A DNA stretch of 64,000 bases from JANNSX01 sp046348995 (GTDB lineage Bacteria; Pseudomonadota; Alphaproteobacteria; Rhizobiales; Hyphomicrobiaceae), in assembly GCA_046348995.1 (NCBI GenBank), contig JAXMDB010000006.1:1-64000 (forward strand). Direction: 5' to 3'. A program made the position numbers and the translations under genes. Positions 33,570 through 42,065 of the stretch are shown here, one piece after another (the stretch's first letter is position 1; each line of letters opens with the position of its first letter). A model generated the notes under the pieces. It did not search any database. It was not told the DNA's origin and saw only the letters and a program-made list of their open reading frames with translations.

Positions 33570-35129
33570 ATGACGGGATTGGCGAAGCCAGGCGAGCTCG
33601 GGCGCAAGCCGTCCCGTCCGAGCGGCGGGCGCGATCAGAGGCGTCAGCAGCGGAGCGCGCGCAAACCGTACCTTCCCGGCCTCAAACGCAACATCCCCAT
33701 CTACGAGATCCTTCCCGCCGAAGCGATCGAGCTGATCCACGAGGAGTCGTGCCGCATCCTCGAGGAGGTCGGGATCGAGTTTCGCGACGACGAGGCGGCT
33801 CAAATCTGGCGGCGGGCGGGCGCTTCCGTCAGCGGCCAGCGTATCAAGATCGACGGCGCGCTGCTGATGCAGCTCGTCGGAACCATCCCGTCTGAGTTCA
33901 CGTTGCACGCGCGCAATCCGGAGCGCAACGTCACGGTCGGCGGCAAGAATTCGATCTTCATCCCGGCTGCGGGCTCGCCCTATGTGCGCGACCTCGACGG
34001 CACACGCCGCAACTCGCGGCTCGCCGACACGCACAACTTCCAGAAGCTCTCGCATGTCGCCCCCGAGATCCATTCGCTGAGCTCGACGATCGCGGAGCCG
34101 ATGGACCTGCCGGTGTCGCGACGGCATCTGCACGTCTTTCACGGCTCGCTTCGGTGGTCGGACAAGCCGATCATGGCGCCGAACGCCTGCAACGGCGAGC
34201 GGGCGCTCGATACCATCCGCATGGCGGAGATCGTCTTCGGGGCAGATTACATCAAGACGCATCCCGTGCTGACGTCGGTGGTGAGTTGCAACTCGCCGCT
34301 CGTCTGGGACGAGACGATGCTCTCCGGGCTCAAGGTGTTCGCCGAGCACAATCAGCCGCTGCTTTTGTCGCCCTTCGCGCTCGCGGGGGCTTCGACTCCG
34401 GCCTCGACCATCGGCGCCATCGCGCAGGTGAATGCCGAGACGCTGGCCGGCCTCGCCTTCACGCAGCTGGTGAGCAAGGGCAGCCCGCAGGTCTACGGTC
34501 AGTTCATGATCAACATCGACATGAAGACCGGCGCACCGATGGGCGGCACGCCGGAGGCCGCGCACATGACGCTCGTCATGGCGCAGCTTGCCCGCAAGTA
34601 CAACATTCCTTTCCGCACATCCGGGTTCCACGTCGGCGCCAAGCTGCCGGATGCGCAGGCGGGCTACGAAGCCAACATGCTGATGCACGCGGCCATCACG
34701 TCGGGCGCTCACTTCATTTGGCACGTGGCCGGCTGGCTCGAGGCTGGTCTCGTCGTCTCCTATGCCAAATTCATGCTCGACTGCGAGCAACTCGGCGCCT
34801 GGTACAAATACGCCCAAGGCATCGATGTCTCGGACTTGAAGGGGGCCATGGCGGCGCTTCGCGAGGTCGGCCCGGGCGGGCACTATCTCGGCACGGCGCA
34901 TACGCTCGAAAAGTTCGCCTCGGCCTTCTTCATCCCCTCGCTCATGGATTTCAACGCCTTCGAGCAGTGGAGCGCGGCGGGCGCAAAGGACTCGGCGCAG
35001 AAGGCCAACGAGGCGGCTGCCGCGGCATTGGCGAGCTACGAGGAACCGGCGCTCGACCGAGGCGTGCAAGACGCACTGCGCGATTACATCGCCAAACGCG
35101 AGCGGGAGCTGCCCGAGCACGTTTCGTAG
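33570..35129 (+). CDS. MttB-superfamily methyltransferase, non-pyrrolysine type
   Basis: Corrinoid-dependent methyltransferase-like protein of 519 residues in the trimethylamine methyltransferase family. There is no in-frame amber codon, so it belongs to the non-pyrrolysine branch, which includes glycine betaine methyltransferases. Conserved features include the N-terminal EILPAEAIELIHEESCRILE and the barrel segments TSVVSCNSPLVWDETMLSGL and GGTPEAAHMTLV. AGGAG lies 6 bases before the ATG. No corrinoid protein gene is nearby. Together with the preceding demethylase-type enzyme it suggests breakdown of a quaternary amine; the exact substrate is unknown. Confidence 0.88.
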   Translation: MTGLAKPGELGRKPSRPSGGRDQRRQQRSARKPYLPGLKRNIPIYEILPAEAIELIHEESCRILEEVGIEFRDDEAAQIWRRAGASVSGQRIKIDGALLMQLVGTIPSEFTLHARNPERNVTVGGKNSIFIPAAGSPYVRDLDGTRRNSRLADTHNFQKLSHVAPEIHSLSSTIAEPMDLPVSRRHLHVFHGSLRWSDKPIMAPNACNGERALDTIRMAEIVFGADYIKTHPVLTSVVSCNSPLVWDETMLSGLKVFAEHNQPLLLSPFALAGASTPASTIGAIAQVNAETLAGLAFTQLVSKGSPQVYGQFMINIDMKTGAPMGGTPEAAHMTLVMAQLARKYNIPFRTSGFHVGAKLPDAQAGYEANMLMHAAITSGAHFIWHVAGWLEAGLVVSYAKFMLDCEQLGAWYKYAQGIDVSDLKGAMAALREVGPGGHYLGTAHTLEKFASAFFIPSLMDFNAFEQWSAAGAKDSAQKANEAAAAALASYEEPALDRGVQDALRDYIAKRERELPEHVS

Positions 35130-35144
35130 GCAAGGCTCTCGCTC

Positions 35145-36056
35145 TCAGCTCGCTGTTGCCGCAAGCTTCGTCCAGAAGGTGTCCACAAGCCGGGATGCCG
35201 GTGTCCGCAGTCGCGCCCCGACAATCCTGAGCGGCCGTCGACCGAGCGCTCTGCTGTAGTCGGCGAGAGCGCCGTTTTCGATGGAGGACTGAGCGATACG
35301 ACGGGGTACCCAGGCGATGCCCATGCCGGACAAGGCGAGTTGAATAACGCCGGGCACCAATGCCGTCTCGCAGACGGTCAGTAGATTGAAGCGATCGAGC
35401 AAGGGTGGCAGCAGCTCCTCTTGCTGAATGGCGCCAAAGAACACTTCTCTTGGATAGCCGATGATCTTCAACGTGCCGCGGGCCGATCCGCCGGAAGCAG
35501 ATCGGCTCGGCCGCTCGACGAGCATGCCTGGGCTTCCGACCGGCACGAGCCAGTCGCTCTGGAGGACGAGTTTCTCGATCAAGCTCTCGTCGCTGGCCAG
35601 CGGCAGGCTGTCAGTCTCATAAGCCAGCATGAAGCTCGCCTGCTTCGTCATCAGCAAGCTGTAGCAGTCGTCCCGATTGGCCGATCGCAGGCGGAAAGCG
35701 ACGTTCGAGAAGTCGGCCTGGATGCGCCCGAGCAATCCCGGAAGGTAACCGACCGTCAGTGCGTGCTGGGCGGCGATCGTGATCCGGGCGGGCGTGTCCT
35801 CGCCATCGAGAACGTCCTGGCGTAGGCGCCGCAAATCGCCGGCGAGAGCCTTCAGGCTCTCCAATCGCTGCGTTATGGCTGGCCGAGCTCGGGCGGGCTT
35901 GCGGCCTCTGTCGATAACTTCAGTGCCGAGCCAGCGCTCGATCACCTTGATGCGGCGCGTGAAGGCGGGTTGGGTGATATTGCGTCGCTGCGCGGCTTCC
36001 GTCAGCGAGCTCGACTCTGCCAGTGCAACCAGATCCTCCAGCCATTTGAGCTCCAT
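35145..36056 (-). CDS. LysR-family transcriptional regulator
   Basis: LysR regulator of 303 residues with an N-terminal helix-turn-helix (MELKWLEDLVALAESSSLTE, then AAQRRNITQPAFTRRIKVIE). The ATG at 36056 is preferred over 36080 because GAGG lies 8 bases upstream and family members start with this sequence. It is divergent from the cysteate/D-cysteine lyase-type gene, with a 17-base palindrome between them, and is the likely regulator of the downstream amino-acid and sulfonate genes. It converges with the MttB gene. Confidence 0.88.
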   Translation of the reverse strand: MELKWLEDLVALAESSSLTEAAQRRNITQPAFTRRIKVIERWLGTEVIDRGRKPARARPAITQRLESLKALAGDLRRLRQDVLDGEDTPARITIAAQHALTVGYLPGLLGRIQADFSNVAFRLRSANRDDCYSLLMTKQASFMLAYETDSLPLASDESLIEKLVLQSDWLVPVGSPGMLVERPSRSASGGSARGTLKIIGYPREVFFGAIQQEELLPPLLDRFNLLTVCETALVPGVIQLALSGMGIAWVPRRIAQSSIENGALADYSRALGRRPLRIVGARLRTPASRLVDTFWTKLAATAS

Positions 36057-36124
36057 GACGCCGGCCTCGTGATTATGCACGCATTGAATGATTGCGGCGA
36101 TTTTGGCATTTTACGCCCGATGTT

Positions 36125-36141
36125 TCGAGGCCTAACCTCGA
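36125..36141. promoter_or_regulatory. LysR-type palindrome TCGAGG-N5-CCTCGA
   Basis: A perfect inverted repeat (arms 36125-36130 and 36136-36141) lies 25 bases before the lyase-type gene and about 70 before the divergent LysR gene. Its size and position fit a LysR activation or repression site. Confidence 0.55.
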
Positions 36142-36166
36142 TAAACATGCATGGAGTGCCTATCTC

Positions 36167-37183
36167 ATGAATCTCGCACGGTTTCCCCGCGTTCGCCTCG
36201 GCCATCTCCCGACACCGCTCGAGCATCTGCCCCGCCTGACGAAGGCGCTGGGCGGGCCGGAGATATGGATCAAGCGAGACGACTGCACCGGCCTTTCATC
36301 TGGCGGCAACAAGACGCGCAAGCTCGAATTCCTGATGGCGGAAGCGCGCGACCAGGGCGCAGATATCGTGCTGACCCAGGGCGCGACGCAATCAAACCAC
36401 GCGCGCCAGACGGCAGCTGCCGCCGCCAAGCTCGGCATGGCCTGCCACATCCTGCTCGAGGACCGGACGAAGAAGACCGACACGGACTACACGCGCAACG
36501 GCAACGTGCTGCTCGATCATCTGCACGGCGCGACGACAGAGCATCATGTGGCCAATCCCGACATGAACGGCGTCATGGAGACGGTGGCCGACCGCTTCCG
36601 CGCCGAGGGCCGCAAGGCCTACACGATCCCCGGCGGCGGCTCGAACGCGACGGGCGCGCTCGGCTATGTCAACGCGGCGATCGAGCTCGTCGCGCAGGCG
36701 AACGACATGGGCCTGAAAGTCGATCACCTGGTGCACGCGACGGGTAGCGCCGGTACGCAGGCCGGTCTCGTCGCGGGCCTCGTCGGCATCAATGCGAAGA
36801 TCCCTGTCCTCGGCATCGGCGTGCGCGCGCCCAAGCCGAAGCAGGAGGAGAACGTTTTCAAGCTGGCCTGTGCCACCGCCGACAAGCTCGGCATCTCGGG
36901 TGCGGTACGGGCCGAGCACGTCGTCGCGAACACGGATTATGTCGGCGAGGGGTACGGCTTCCCCGCTCCTGACACGATCGCCGCGATCGAGATGATGGCC
37001 CGCCTCGAGGGTATCCTCCTCGATCCGGTCTATTCTGGGAAAGGCATGGCTGGTCTCGTCGACCTGTGCCGGAAAGGGCGCTTCAAGCGCGGCGACACAG
37101 TCGTCTTCCTGCACACCGGCGGCTCTGTCGGCCTATTCGGCTACCGGGCGGATTTCGACAAGGCGCAGAGCCAACGTCACTAG
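36167..37183 (+). CDS. PLP enzyme: D-cysteine desulfhydrase / L-cysteate sulfo-lyase type
   Basis: Fold-type II PLP enzyme of 338 residues in the ACC deaminase/D-cysteine desulfhydrase family. The PLP lysine is K49 in SSGGNKTRKLEF, and QGATQSNHARQTAAAAAKLG follows as in DcyD and CuyA. DcyD splits D-cysteine to pyruvate, sulfide and ammonia; CuyA splits L-cysteate to pyruvate, sulfite and ammonia. The two cannot be told apart by eye. A sulfonate-type importer and an HpsN-like dehydrogenase downstream favour a sulfonated substrate. It is the first gene of a three-gene operon with a DegT aminotransferase and a racemase. Confidence 0.85.
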   Translation: MNLARFPRVRLGHLPTPLEHLPRLTKALGGPEIWIKRDDCTGLSSGGNKTRKLEFLMAEARDQGADIVLTQGATQSNHARQTAAAAAKLGMACHILLEDRTKKTDTDYTRNGNVLLDHLHGATTEHHVANPDMNGVMETVADRFRAEGRKAYTIPGGGSNATGALGYVNAAIELVAQANDMGLKVDHLVHATGSAGTQAGLVAGLVGINAKIPVLGIGVRAPKPKQEENVFKLACATADKLGISGAVRAEHVVANTDYVGEGYGFPAPDTIAAIEMMARLEGILLDPVYSGKGMAGLVDLCRKGRFKRGDTVVFLHTGGSVGLFGYRADFDKAQSQRH

Positions 37184-37193
37184 GGAGGCCACC

Positions 37194-38447
37194 ATGTCCG
37201 CCCCTGAGCGCTTCACGGGCAACTTCACGCAGCAGGAGCCGATCCCGGATGCGGCGATCGAGGCGGCGGTTGCGGTTCTGCGCTCGGGCCGGTTGCATCG
37301 CTACAATACGGCGCCGGGCGAGACCGCCGAGGCGGTGAAGCTCGAAAGCGAGTTCGCCCGCTACATAGGCGCGCGCTATTGTCTGGCCGTGACATCGGGC
37401 GGCTATGCCTTACAGACGGCGCTTCGGGCATTCGGCGTTGCGCCGGGTGAGTCAGTCCTCACGAACGCCTTCACGCTTTCGCCGGTGCCCGGTGCTATTG
37501 CTGGCGCGGGCGCCAAACCCGTGCTCGTCGAAGTGACCGACGAGCTTGTCATCGACTTGGGCGATCTCGAGCGTAAAGCGCGGTCGTCGGGGGCGCGCGT
37601 CCTCATGCTCTCGCATATGCGCGGCCACATCTGCGACATGGACGCGTTGATGGCGGTCGCAGCCACATGCGGCTTCAAGGTGATCGAGGATTGCGCGCAT
37701 ACGATGGGTGCCTCCTGGCGCGGCACCAAGAGCGGCCGGCATGGGCTCGCGGCCTGCTACTCGACGCAGACCTACAAGCACGCGAATTCGGGCGAGGGTG
37801 GCTTCATCGTCTCGGATGACGCCGAGCTGATGGCCCGTGCAACGATGCTGTCAGGCTCCTACATGCTCTTTGGCTCGCATACTGCGGGCCCACCTCCATC
37901 GACCTATGCCGACATCCGGCTCGACACACCCAATTGCTCCGGCAGGATGGACAATCTGCGCGCTGCGATCCTGAGGCCCCAGTTGGCCATCCTCGACGAT
38001 CAGTGCGCACGCTGGAATGCCCGCTATCGTATCATCGAGGATGCGCTGCGCAACGTGCCGGGACTTCGTTTGCCGCTTCGGCCGCCTGAGGAGTCCTACG
38101 TCGGCTCGTCGATCCAGTTCCGGCTGCCCGAGGCCACGACGCCGGTCATCCTCGATTTCCTCTCGCGCGGTCTCGAGCGCGGGATTGCCCTCAAATGGTT
38201 CGGAGCACCCGCCCCTGTCGCCTACACGAGCCGGCACGACAGCTGGCGCTACATCGCCGCTCAGCCGTTGCCGCAGACGGACCGCGTGCTGTCGACGCTG
38301 ATCGACATGCGGATACCGCTCACCTTCAGCGAGGCGGATTGTGCAACGATCGGCAGCATCATCCGCGATTGTGCGCTCGAGACGCGAGCGGCAGCGGCCG
38401 AAGGCAAGCTCCGGGCTGTGGATCCTGCAAGCGTTGGAGCCACCTGA
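37194..38447 (+). CDS. DegT/DnrJ/EryC1/StrS-family PLP aminotransferase
   Basis: Fold-type I PLP enzyme of 417 residues. The PLP-binding lysine is K195 in STQTYKHANSGEGG, and the conserved acidic cofactor contact is in VIEDCAHTMGA. Most family members aminate keto-sugars, but no sugar-biosynthesis genes are present. Placement between a cysteate/cysteine lyase-type gene and an amino-acid racemase suggests transfer to or from a small keto acid, perhaps sulfopyruvate; this is inference. GGGAGG precedes the ATG by 6 bases. It ends 2 bases before the racemase start. Confidence 0.83.
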   Translation: MSAPERFTGNFTQQEPIPDAAIEAAVAVLRSGRLHRYNTAPGETAEAVKLESEFARYIGARYCLAVTSGGYALQTALRAFGVAPGESVLTNAFTLSPVPGAIAGAGAKPVLVEVTDELVIDLGDLERKARSSGARVLMLSHMRGHICDMDALMAVAATCGFKVIEDCAHTMGASWRGTKSGRHGLAACYSTQTYKHANSGEGGFIVSDDAELMARATMLSGSYMLFGSHTAGPPPSTYADIRLDTPNCSGRMDNLRAAILRPQLAILDDQCARWNARYRIIEDALRNVPGLRLPLRPPEESYVGSSIQFRLPEATTPVILDFLSRGLERGIALKWFGAPAPVAYTSRHDSWRYIAAQPLPQTDRVLSTLIDMRIPLTFSEADCATIGSIIRDCALETRAAAAEGKLRAVDPASVGAT

Positions 38448-38449
38448 CG

Positions 38450-39178
38450 ATGTCTCGACAAGAGGCCATTGTCGGCATTTTGGGCGGCATGGGGCCAGAC
38501 GCCACCGTCGATCTGATGCGCCGGATCGTGGCAATGACACCAGCGTCAGACGACCAGGATCATGTCCGGTTGCTCGTCGACCACAATCCGAAGGTGCCGT
38601 CGCGCATCAAGGCTCTCATCGACAAGACCGGTGAGAGCCCGGCTCCTGTTCTGATCGGGATGGCGCAGGGCCTCGAGAGAGGTGGAGCAAGCGTTCTCGC
38701 CATGCCCTGCAACACGGCCCATGCCTATCGGGGTGAGATTCAGGCGAGCGTCGGCATCCCTCTCCTCGACATGATCGCCCTGACGGCCGAGCGAATCGCC
38801 GGCATGCAGCCGAAATGCACGAGCGTCGGCATGCTCGCCTCGACGGCGGTCCACACTGTCGGACTATATGAGCGGGCGCTGAAACCCTTCGGAATAGCCA
38901 CGATCTACCCCGAGAATCAGGATGCCGTCATGGGCATCATCAAGGCGGTCAAGCGCGGTGATACGGGTGCCGAGCAGCGCCAAGCGCTTAAGTCTGCGGC
39001 CGAAAACCTGCGAGGTCGCAGCGCCGATCTGCTCTTGATCGCCTGCACGGAGTTATCTGTTCTCGCGGATTGCTTAGCAGATTTTGCGCATTGCACCGAT
39101 CGGCGTTTGCCCGTACTCGATGCCCTGGACGTTCTGGCTGAGAAGATCGTCGCGTGCGGAGAAGCTTCCCATGGCTAG
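38450..39178 (+). CDS. Aspartate/glutamate racemase-family protein
   Basis: PLP-independent racemase of 242 residues with the two-cysteine active site: C87 in MPCNTAH and C199 in ACTELS. The N-terminal GILGGMGPDATVDLMRRI is typical of aspartate racemases. The gene begins 2 bases after the aminotransferase stop, so translation is coupled. Cysteate is the sulfonate analogue of aspartate, so an operon with a cysteate-lyase-type enzyme makes cysteate racemisation conceivable. Ordinary aspartate or glutamate racemisation remains the default. Confidence 0.85.
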   Translation: MSRQEAIVGILGGMGPDATVDLMRRIVAMTPASDDQDHVRLLVDHNPKVPSRIKALIDKTGESPAPVLIGMAQGLERGGASVLAMPCNTAHAYRGEIQASVGIPLLDMIALTAERIAGMQPKCTSVGMLASTAVHTVGLYERALKPFGIATIYPENQDAVMGIIKAVKRGDTGAEQRQALKSAAENLRGRSADLLLIACTELSVLADCLADFAHCTDRRLPVLDALDVLAEKIVACGEASHG

Positions 39179-39308
39179 GCTGCGCACGGACGGATTTCTG
39201 AGCCAACTGTTTTCCGTCGCCCGATTTCGGATTGGGTCGGTGGAGGAGTGCCGCCTAGGTCTGGCCTCGGATCGCTGAGGACCGGAGCGGCAAGTATCAA
39301 CCGGGAGG

Positions 39309-40307
39309 ATGAGAATGAACCTCAAGCATCTGTTGAAGGGACTTGCGGCCGGCGTACTGGCTGTGGGTCTCGCCTCGGGCGTGGCGTCGGCCGAGGACAA
39401 GTCGATCATCATCGGCACCTTCGGCACGCCGCTGCCGTCCCAGGCCGCCCTCGAAGATTTCGCCAAGAACACCGGCTGGAAGATCGAGTGGCGCAAGTTC
39501 GGTTCCGGCGCCGAGGTCATTGCCGCCATGGCCTCAGGCGACATCAAGTTGTCCGAGCTCGGCTCCTCGCCGCTCGCGATCGGCGCGACCCAGGGCGTCG
39601 ACTACGAACTTTTCGCCATCTCGGACGTCATCGGCTCGGCGGAGGCGCTCATCGCCCGCAACGGCTCTGGCATCGAGAAGGTTGCGGATCTCAAAGGTAA
39701 GAAAGTCGGCGTGCCGCTCGGCTCGACCGCACACTACTCCCTGCTCGGTGCCATCGAGGCTGCAGGCCTCGCCTCCGCCGACGTCGAGGTGATCGGCATG
39801 AAGCCCGATCAGATCTCGGCCGCCTGGGAGCAGGGCCAGATCGACGCCACGTTCATCTGGGAGCCCGCCAAGGGCGTCGCGATGAAATCCGGTAAGCAGA
39901 TCATTGCCGCCAATGAGGTTGCCGGCAAACCGACGTTCGACGGCTGGGTCGTCAACCGCGAGTTTGGGGCGGCAAATCCGGAATTCATGAACGCCTTCCT
40001 CAAGACGCTCGAGGCCGCGAACAAGGCCTACACGTCCAACCCGGATTCTTTCACGGCCGACTCCGATGCCGTGAAGAGGATCGAGGCGGCGACCGGCGCG
40101 CCCGCAGCCGACATTCCGGCGGCCCTCAAGGGCTACGGCTTCCCGACGCTCGCCGAGATGGCGTCGGAAGCCTGGCTCGGCGGCGGCATTCAGAAGAACA
40201 TGGTGGCGACCGCCAAGTTCTTGGCCGACAATAAGCGCATCGATGCGCCGCTCGACGACTACTCGAAGTTCGTCAACGCGAGCTATCTCGCCGCGGCGAT
40301 GAAGTAG
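39309..40307 (+). CDS. ABC transporter substrate-binding protein, taurine/sulfonate (TauA) family
   Basis: Periplasmic binding protein of 332 residues with a clear Sec signal peptide (about residues 1-28, ending ASA before EDK). The mature part follows the TauA pattern (SGAEVIAAMASGDIKLSELG, SSPLAIGATQGVDYELFAI). It delivers taurine-like sulfonates to the permease. GGGAGG lies just before the ATG. The following ATPase and permease are translationally linked, and a hairpin after this gene probably raises its expression over theirs, as is usual for binding proteins. The exact ligand is unknown. Confidence 0.87.
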   Translation: MRMNLKHLLKGLAAGVLAVGLASGVASAEDKSIIIGTFGTPLPSQAALEDFAKNTGWKIEWRKFGSGAEVIAAMASGDIKLSELGSSPLAIGATQGVDYELFAISDVIGSAEALIARNGSGIEKVADLKGKKVGVPLGSTAHYSLLGAIEAAGLASADVEVIGMKPDQISAAWEQGQIDATFIWEPAKGVAMKSGKQIIAANEVAGKPTFDGWVVNREFGAANPEFMNAFLKTLEAANKAYTSNPDSFTADSDAVKRIEAATGAPAADIPAALKGYGFPTLAEMASEAWLGGGIQKNMVATAKFLADNKRIDAPLDDYSKFVNASYLAAAMK

Positions 40308-40324
40308 CCGTCTCCTAAAGACCG

Positions 40325-40357
40325 TGAGCCACGACGTCACTTGGGCGTCGTGGCTCA
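40325..40357 (+). terminator. Intercistronic hairpin after the TauA-type gene
   Basis: TGAGCCACGACG (40325-40336) and its exact reverse complement (40346-40357) form a 12-bp stem with a 9-base loop, 18 bases after the stop and 25 bases before the ATPase gene. No U-run follows, so it is more likely a partial terminator or mRNA-stabilising element that favours the binding protein. Confidence 0.8.
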
Positions 40358-40381
40358 TTCACGATCGACAACGGACGCACG

Positions 40382-41182
40382 ATGAGCAATCTCGACATCG
40401 ACAATGTGTCTGTCGTATTCCCGGCGGGCTCGCACTCGGGCGAGGTGACGGCCCTCCAGAGCGTGCGCCTCGATATCTCGCGTGGTGAGTTCGTCGTTGT
40501 GCTCGGCGCCTCCGGCTGTGGAAAGACCACGCTCCTCAATCTGCTCGCCGGCTTCATCGCCCCCTCGCATGGCGAGATCCGGCTCAACGGACACGCCGTG
40601 ATTGGGCCCGGCCCCGACCGCGCCGTCGTTTTCCAGAAGCATGCGCTGCTGCCCTGGCTCAACGTCATCGACAACGTCGCGTTCGGTCTGAAGCTCAGGG
40701 GCGAGGCCAAGGCGCACCGGCACGAGATCGCCCGGGGGTATCTGAAGCAGCTCGGTCTCGAGAGCTTCGAGCGGCATCCCGTCTACCAACTTTCCGGCGG
40801 CATGCAGCAGCGGGTCGGGATTGCCCGCGCGCTCGCCAACGATCCCGAGATTCTCCTCATGGACGAGCCGCTCGGCGCGCTCGATGCGCTGACGCGCGAG
40901 AAGGCCCAGGAGCTCATCCTCAACGTGTGGCAGCGCACGGGCAAGATGGTGTTCTTCATCACCCACAGCGTCGAGGAAGCCTTGTTCATGGGCACACGCC
41001 TCATCGTCATGTCGCCGCGGCCCGGACGGATCACGCATACGTTCGACATCGACTTCGGCCGGCGGTTTCTCGCACAAGGTGATGCGCGAGCGGTCAAATC
41101 CTCACGCGACTTCATCAAGCTGCGCGAGGAGGTGCTCGGCATCATCTTCGGCGACGAGGAGGCGGGCGGCGATGACAACTGA
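40382..41182 (+). CDS. ABC transporter ATPase, TauB/SsuB family
   Basis: Cytoplasmic ATPase of 266 residues that powers the importer. Walker A is GASGCGKTT, the signature LSGGMQQR, and Walker B ILLMDEPLGALDALTR, with the switch His in ITHSVEEA. The VFQKHALLPWLNVIDNVAFG segment is typical of the nitrate/sulfonate/taurine group. Its last 11 bases overlap the permease gene. Confidence 0.9.
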   Translation: MSNLDIDNVSVVFPAGSHSGEVTALQSVRLDISRGEFVVVLGASGCGKTTLLNLLAGFIAPSHGEIRLNGHAVIGPGPDRAVVFQKHALLPWLNVIDNVAFGLKLRGEAKAHRHEIARGYLKQLGLESFERHPVYQLSGGMQQRVGIARALANDPEILLMDEPLGALDALTREKAQELILNVWQRTGKMVFFITHSVEEALFMGTRLIVMSPRPGRITHTFDIDFGRRFLAQGDARAVKSSRDFIKLREEVLGIIFGDEEAGGDDN

Positions 41183-42065
41183 CGTTCCAAGCCGGGCAGC
41201 GCCGCCGATCGAGATTGCAGATAACAAGCCCAAGCCAGCGTCCTCGACCTTGTTCCGCGCCCGCCCGACGAAGCCCGGCGAGACCTACGGCGTGCCGGGC
41301 CAAGGCGAGAGTCTTCTGGTCAGCGCGATATCGGCCGCCGTCATTCTGGGGATCTGGTCGCTCGCGACATGGCTCGGCTGGATCAAGCCGCTCTTCCTGC
41401 CGTCGCCCTGGGCCATCGTCAAGAAGCTCGTCGATATCTCGATCGACGGCTTCGCCAACCATTCGCTATGGACGCACATCAGTATCAGTGTCATGCGCGT
41501 TTTCGGCGCGCTCGTTCTCGCGTGTGCGATCGCCGTTCCGATGGGGCTCGCCATGGGCATGAGCCGCATCATGCGCGGCGTGCTCGATCCGCCGCTCGAG
41601 TTCTACCGCCCCGTGCCGCCGCTTGCTTATCTGCCGCTGATGATCGTGTGGTTCGGTATCGGCGAGTTGTCGAAGGTCCTGCTGATCTTCCTCGCGATCC
41701 TCGCACCCGTCGCTATCGGCACGCGCTCGGGCGTTCGCTCGGCGGCGATCGAGCAGATCCACGCCGCCTACTCGCTCGGCGCCACGCGCTGGCAGGTGCT
41801 TTGGCAGGTGATCCTGCCGGCGGCGCTGCCGGAGATCATCACGTCGATCCGCATCGGTATGGGAGTCGGCTGGACGACGCTGGTGGCTGCCGAGATGGTC
41901 GCTGCCACCAACGGCATCGGCTTCATGGTGCTGTCGGCCTCCGAGTTCCTGCAGACGTCGACCGTCATCCTCGGCATCGTCATCATCGCCGCTATCGCCT
42001 ACGCCTTCGATCAGGTGATGCGCGTTCTCGAGCGGCGGCTCGTTCCCTGGAAAGGCCGGATGTGA
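41172..42065 (+). CDS. ABC transporter permease, TauC/SsuC family
   Basis: Integral membrane subunit of 297 residues. It has a long hydrophilic N-terminus (to about residue 50) and then about six membrane helices. The coupling-helix EAA loop is AAYSLGATRWQVLWQVILPA, and PVPPLAYLPLMIVWFGIGE is the taurine/sulfonate/nitrate permease motif. The start overlaps the ATPase stop by 11 bases, and its own stop overlaps the next gene by 4 bases, so the downstream dehydrogenase belongs to the same operon. Confidence 0.88.
   Translation: MTTDVPSRAAPPIEIADNKPKPASSTLFRARPTKPGETYGVPGQGESLLVSAISAAVILGIWSLATWLGWIKPLFLPSPWAIVKKLVDISIDGFANHSLWTHISISVMRVFGALVLACAIAVPMGLAMGMSRIMRGVLDPPLEFYRPVPPLAYLPLMIVWFGIGELSKVLLIFLAILAPVAIGTRSGVRSAAIEQIHAAYSLGATRWQVLWQVILPAALPEIITSIRIGMGVGWTTLVAAEMVAATNGIGFMVLSASEFLQTSTVILGIVIIAAIAYAFDQVMRVLERRLVPWKGRM

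Noticed and set aside
33387..35120. A 577-codon open frame opposite the MttB-family gene
   Set aside because: It is antisense to an intact conserved gene and has no domain or ribosome-binding site.
33570..35129. Pyrrolysine-containing trimethylamine methyltransferase
   Set aside because: The frame has no internal amber codon at the active-site position or elsewhere, so it belongs to the non-pyrrolysine branch.
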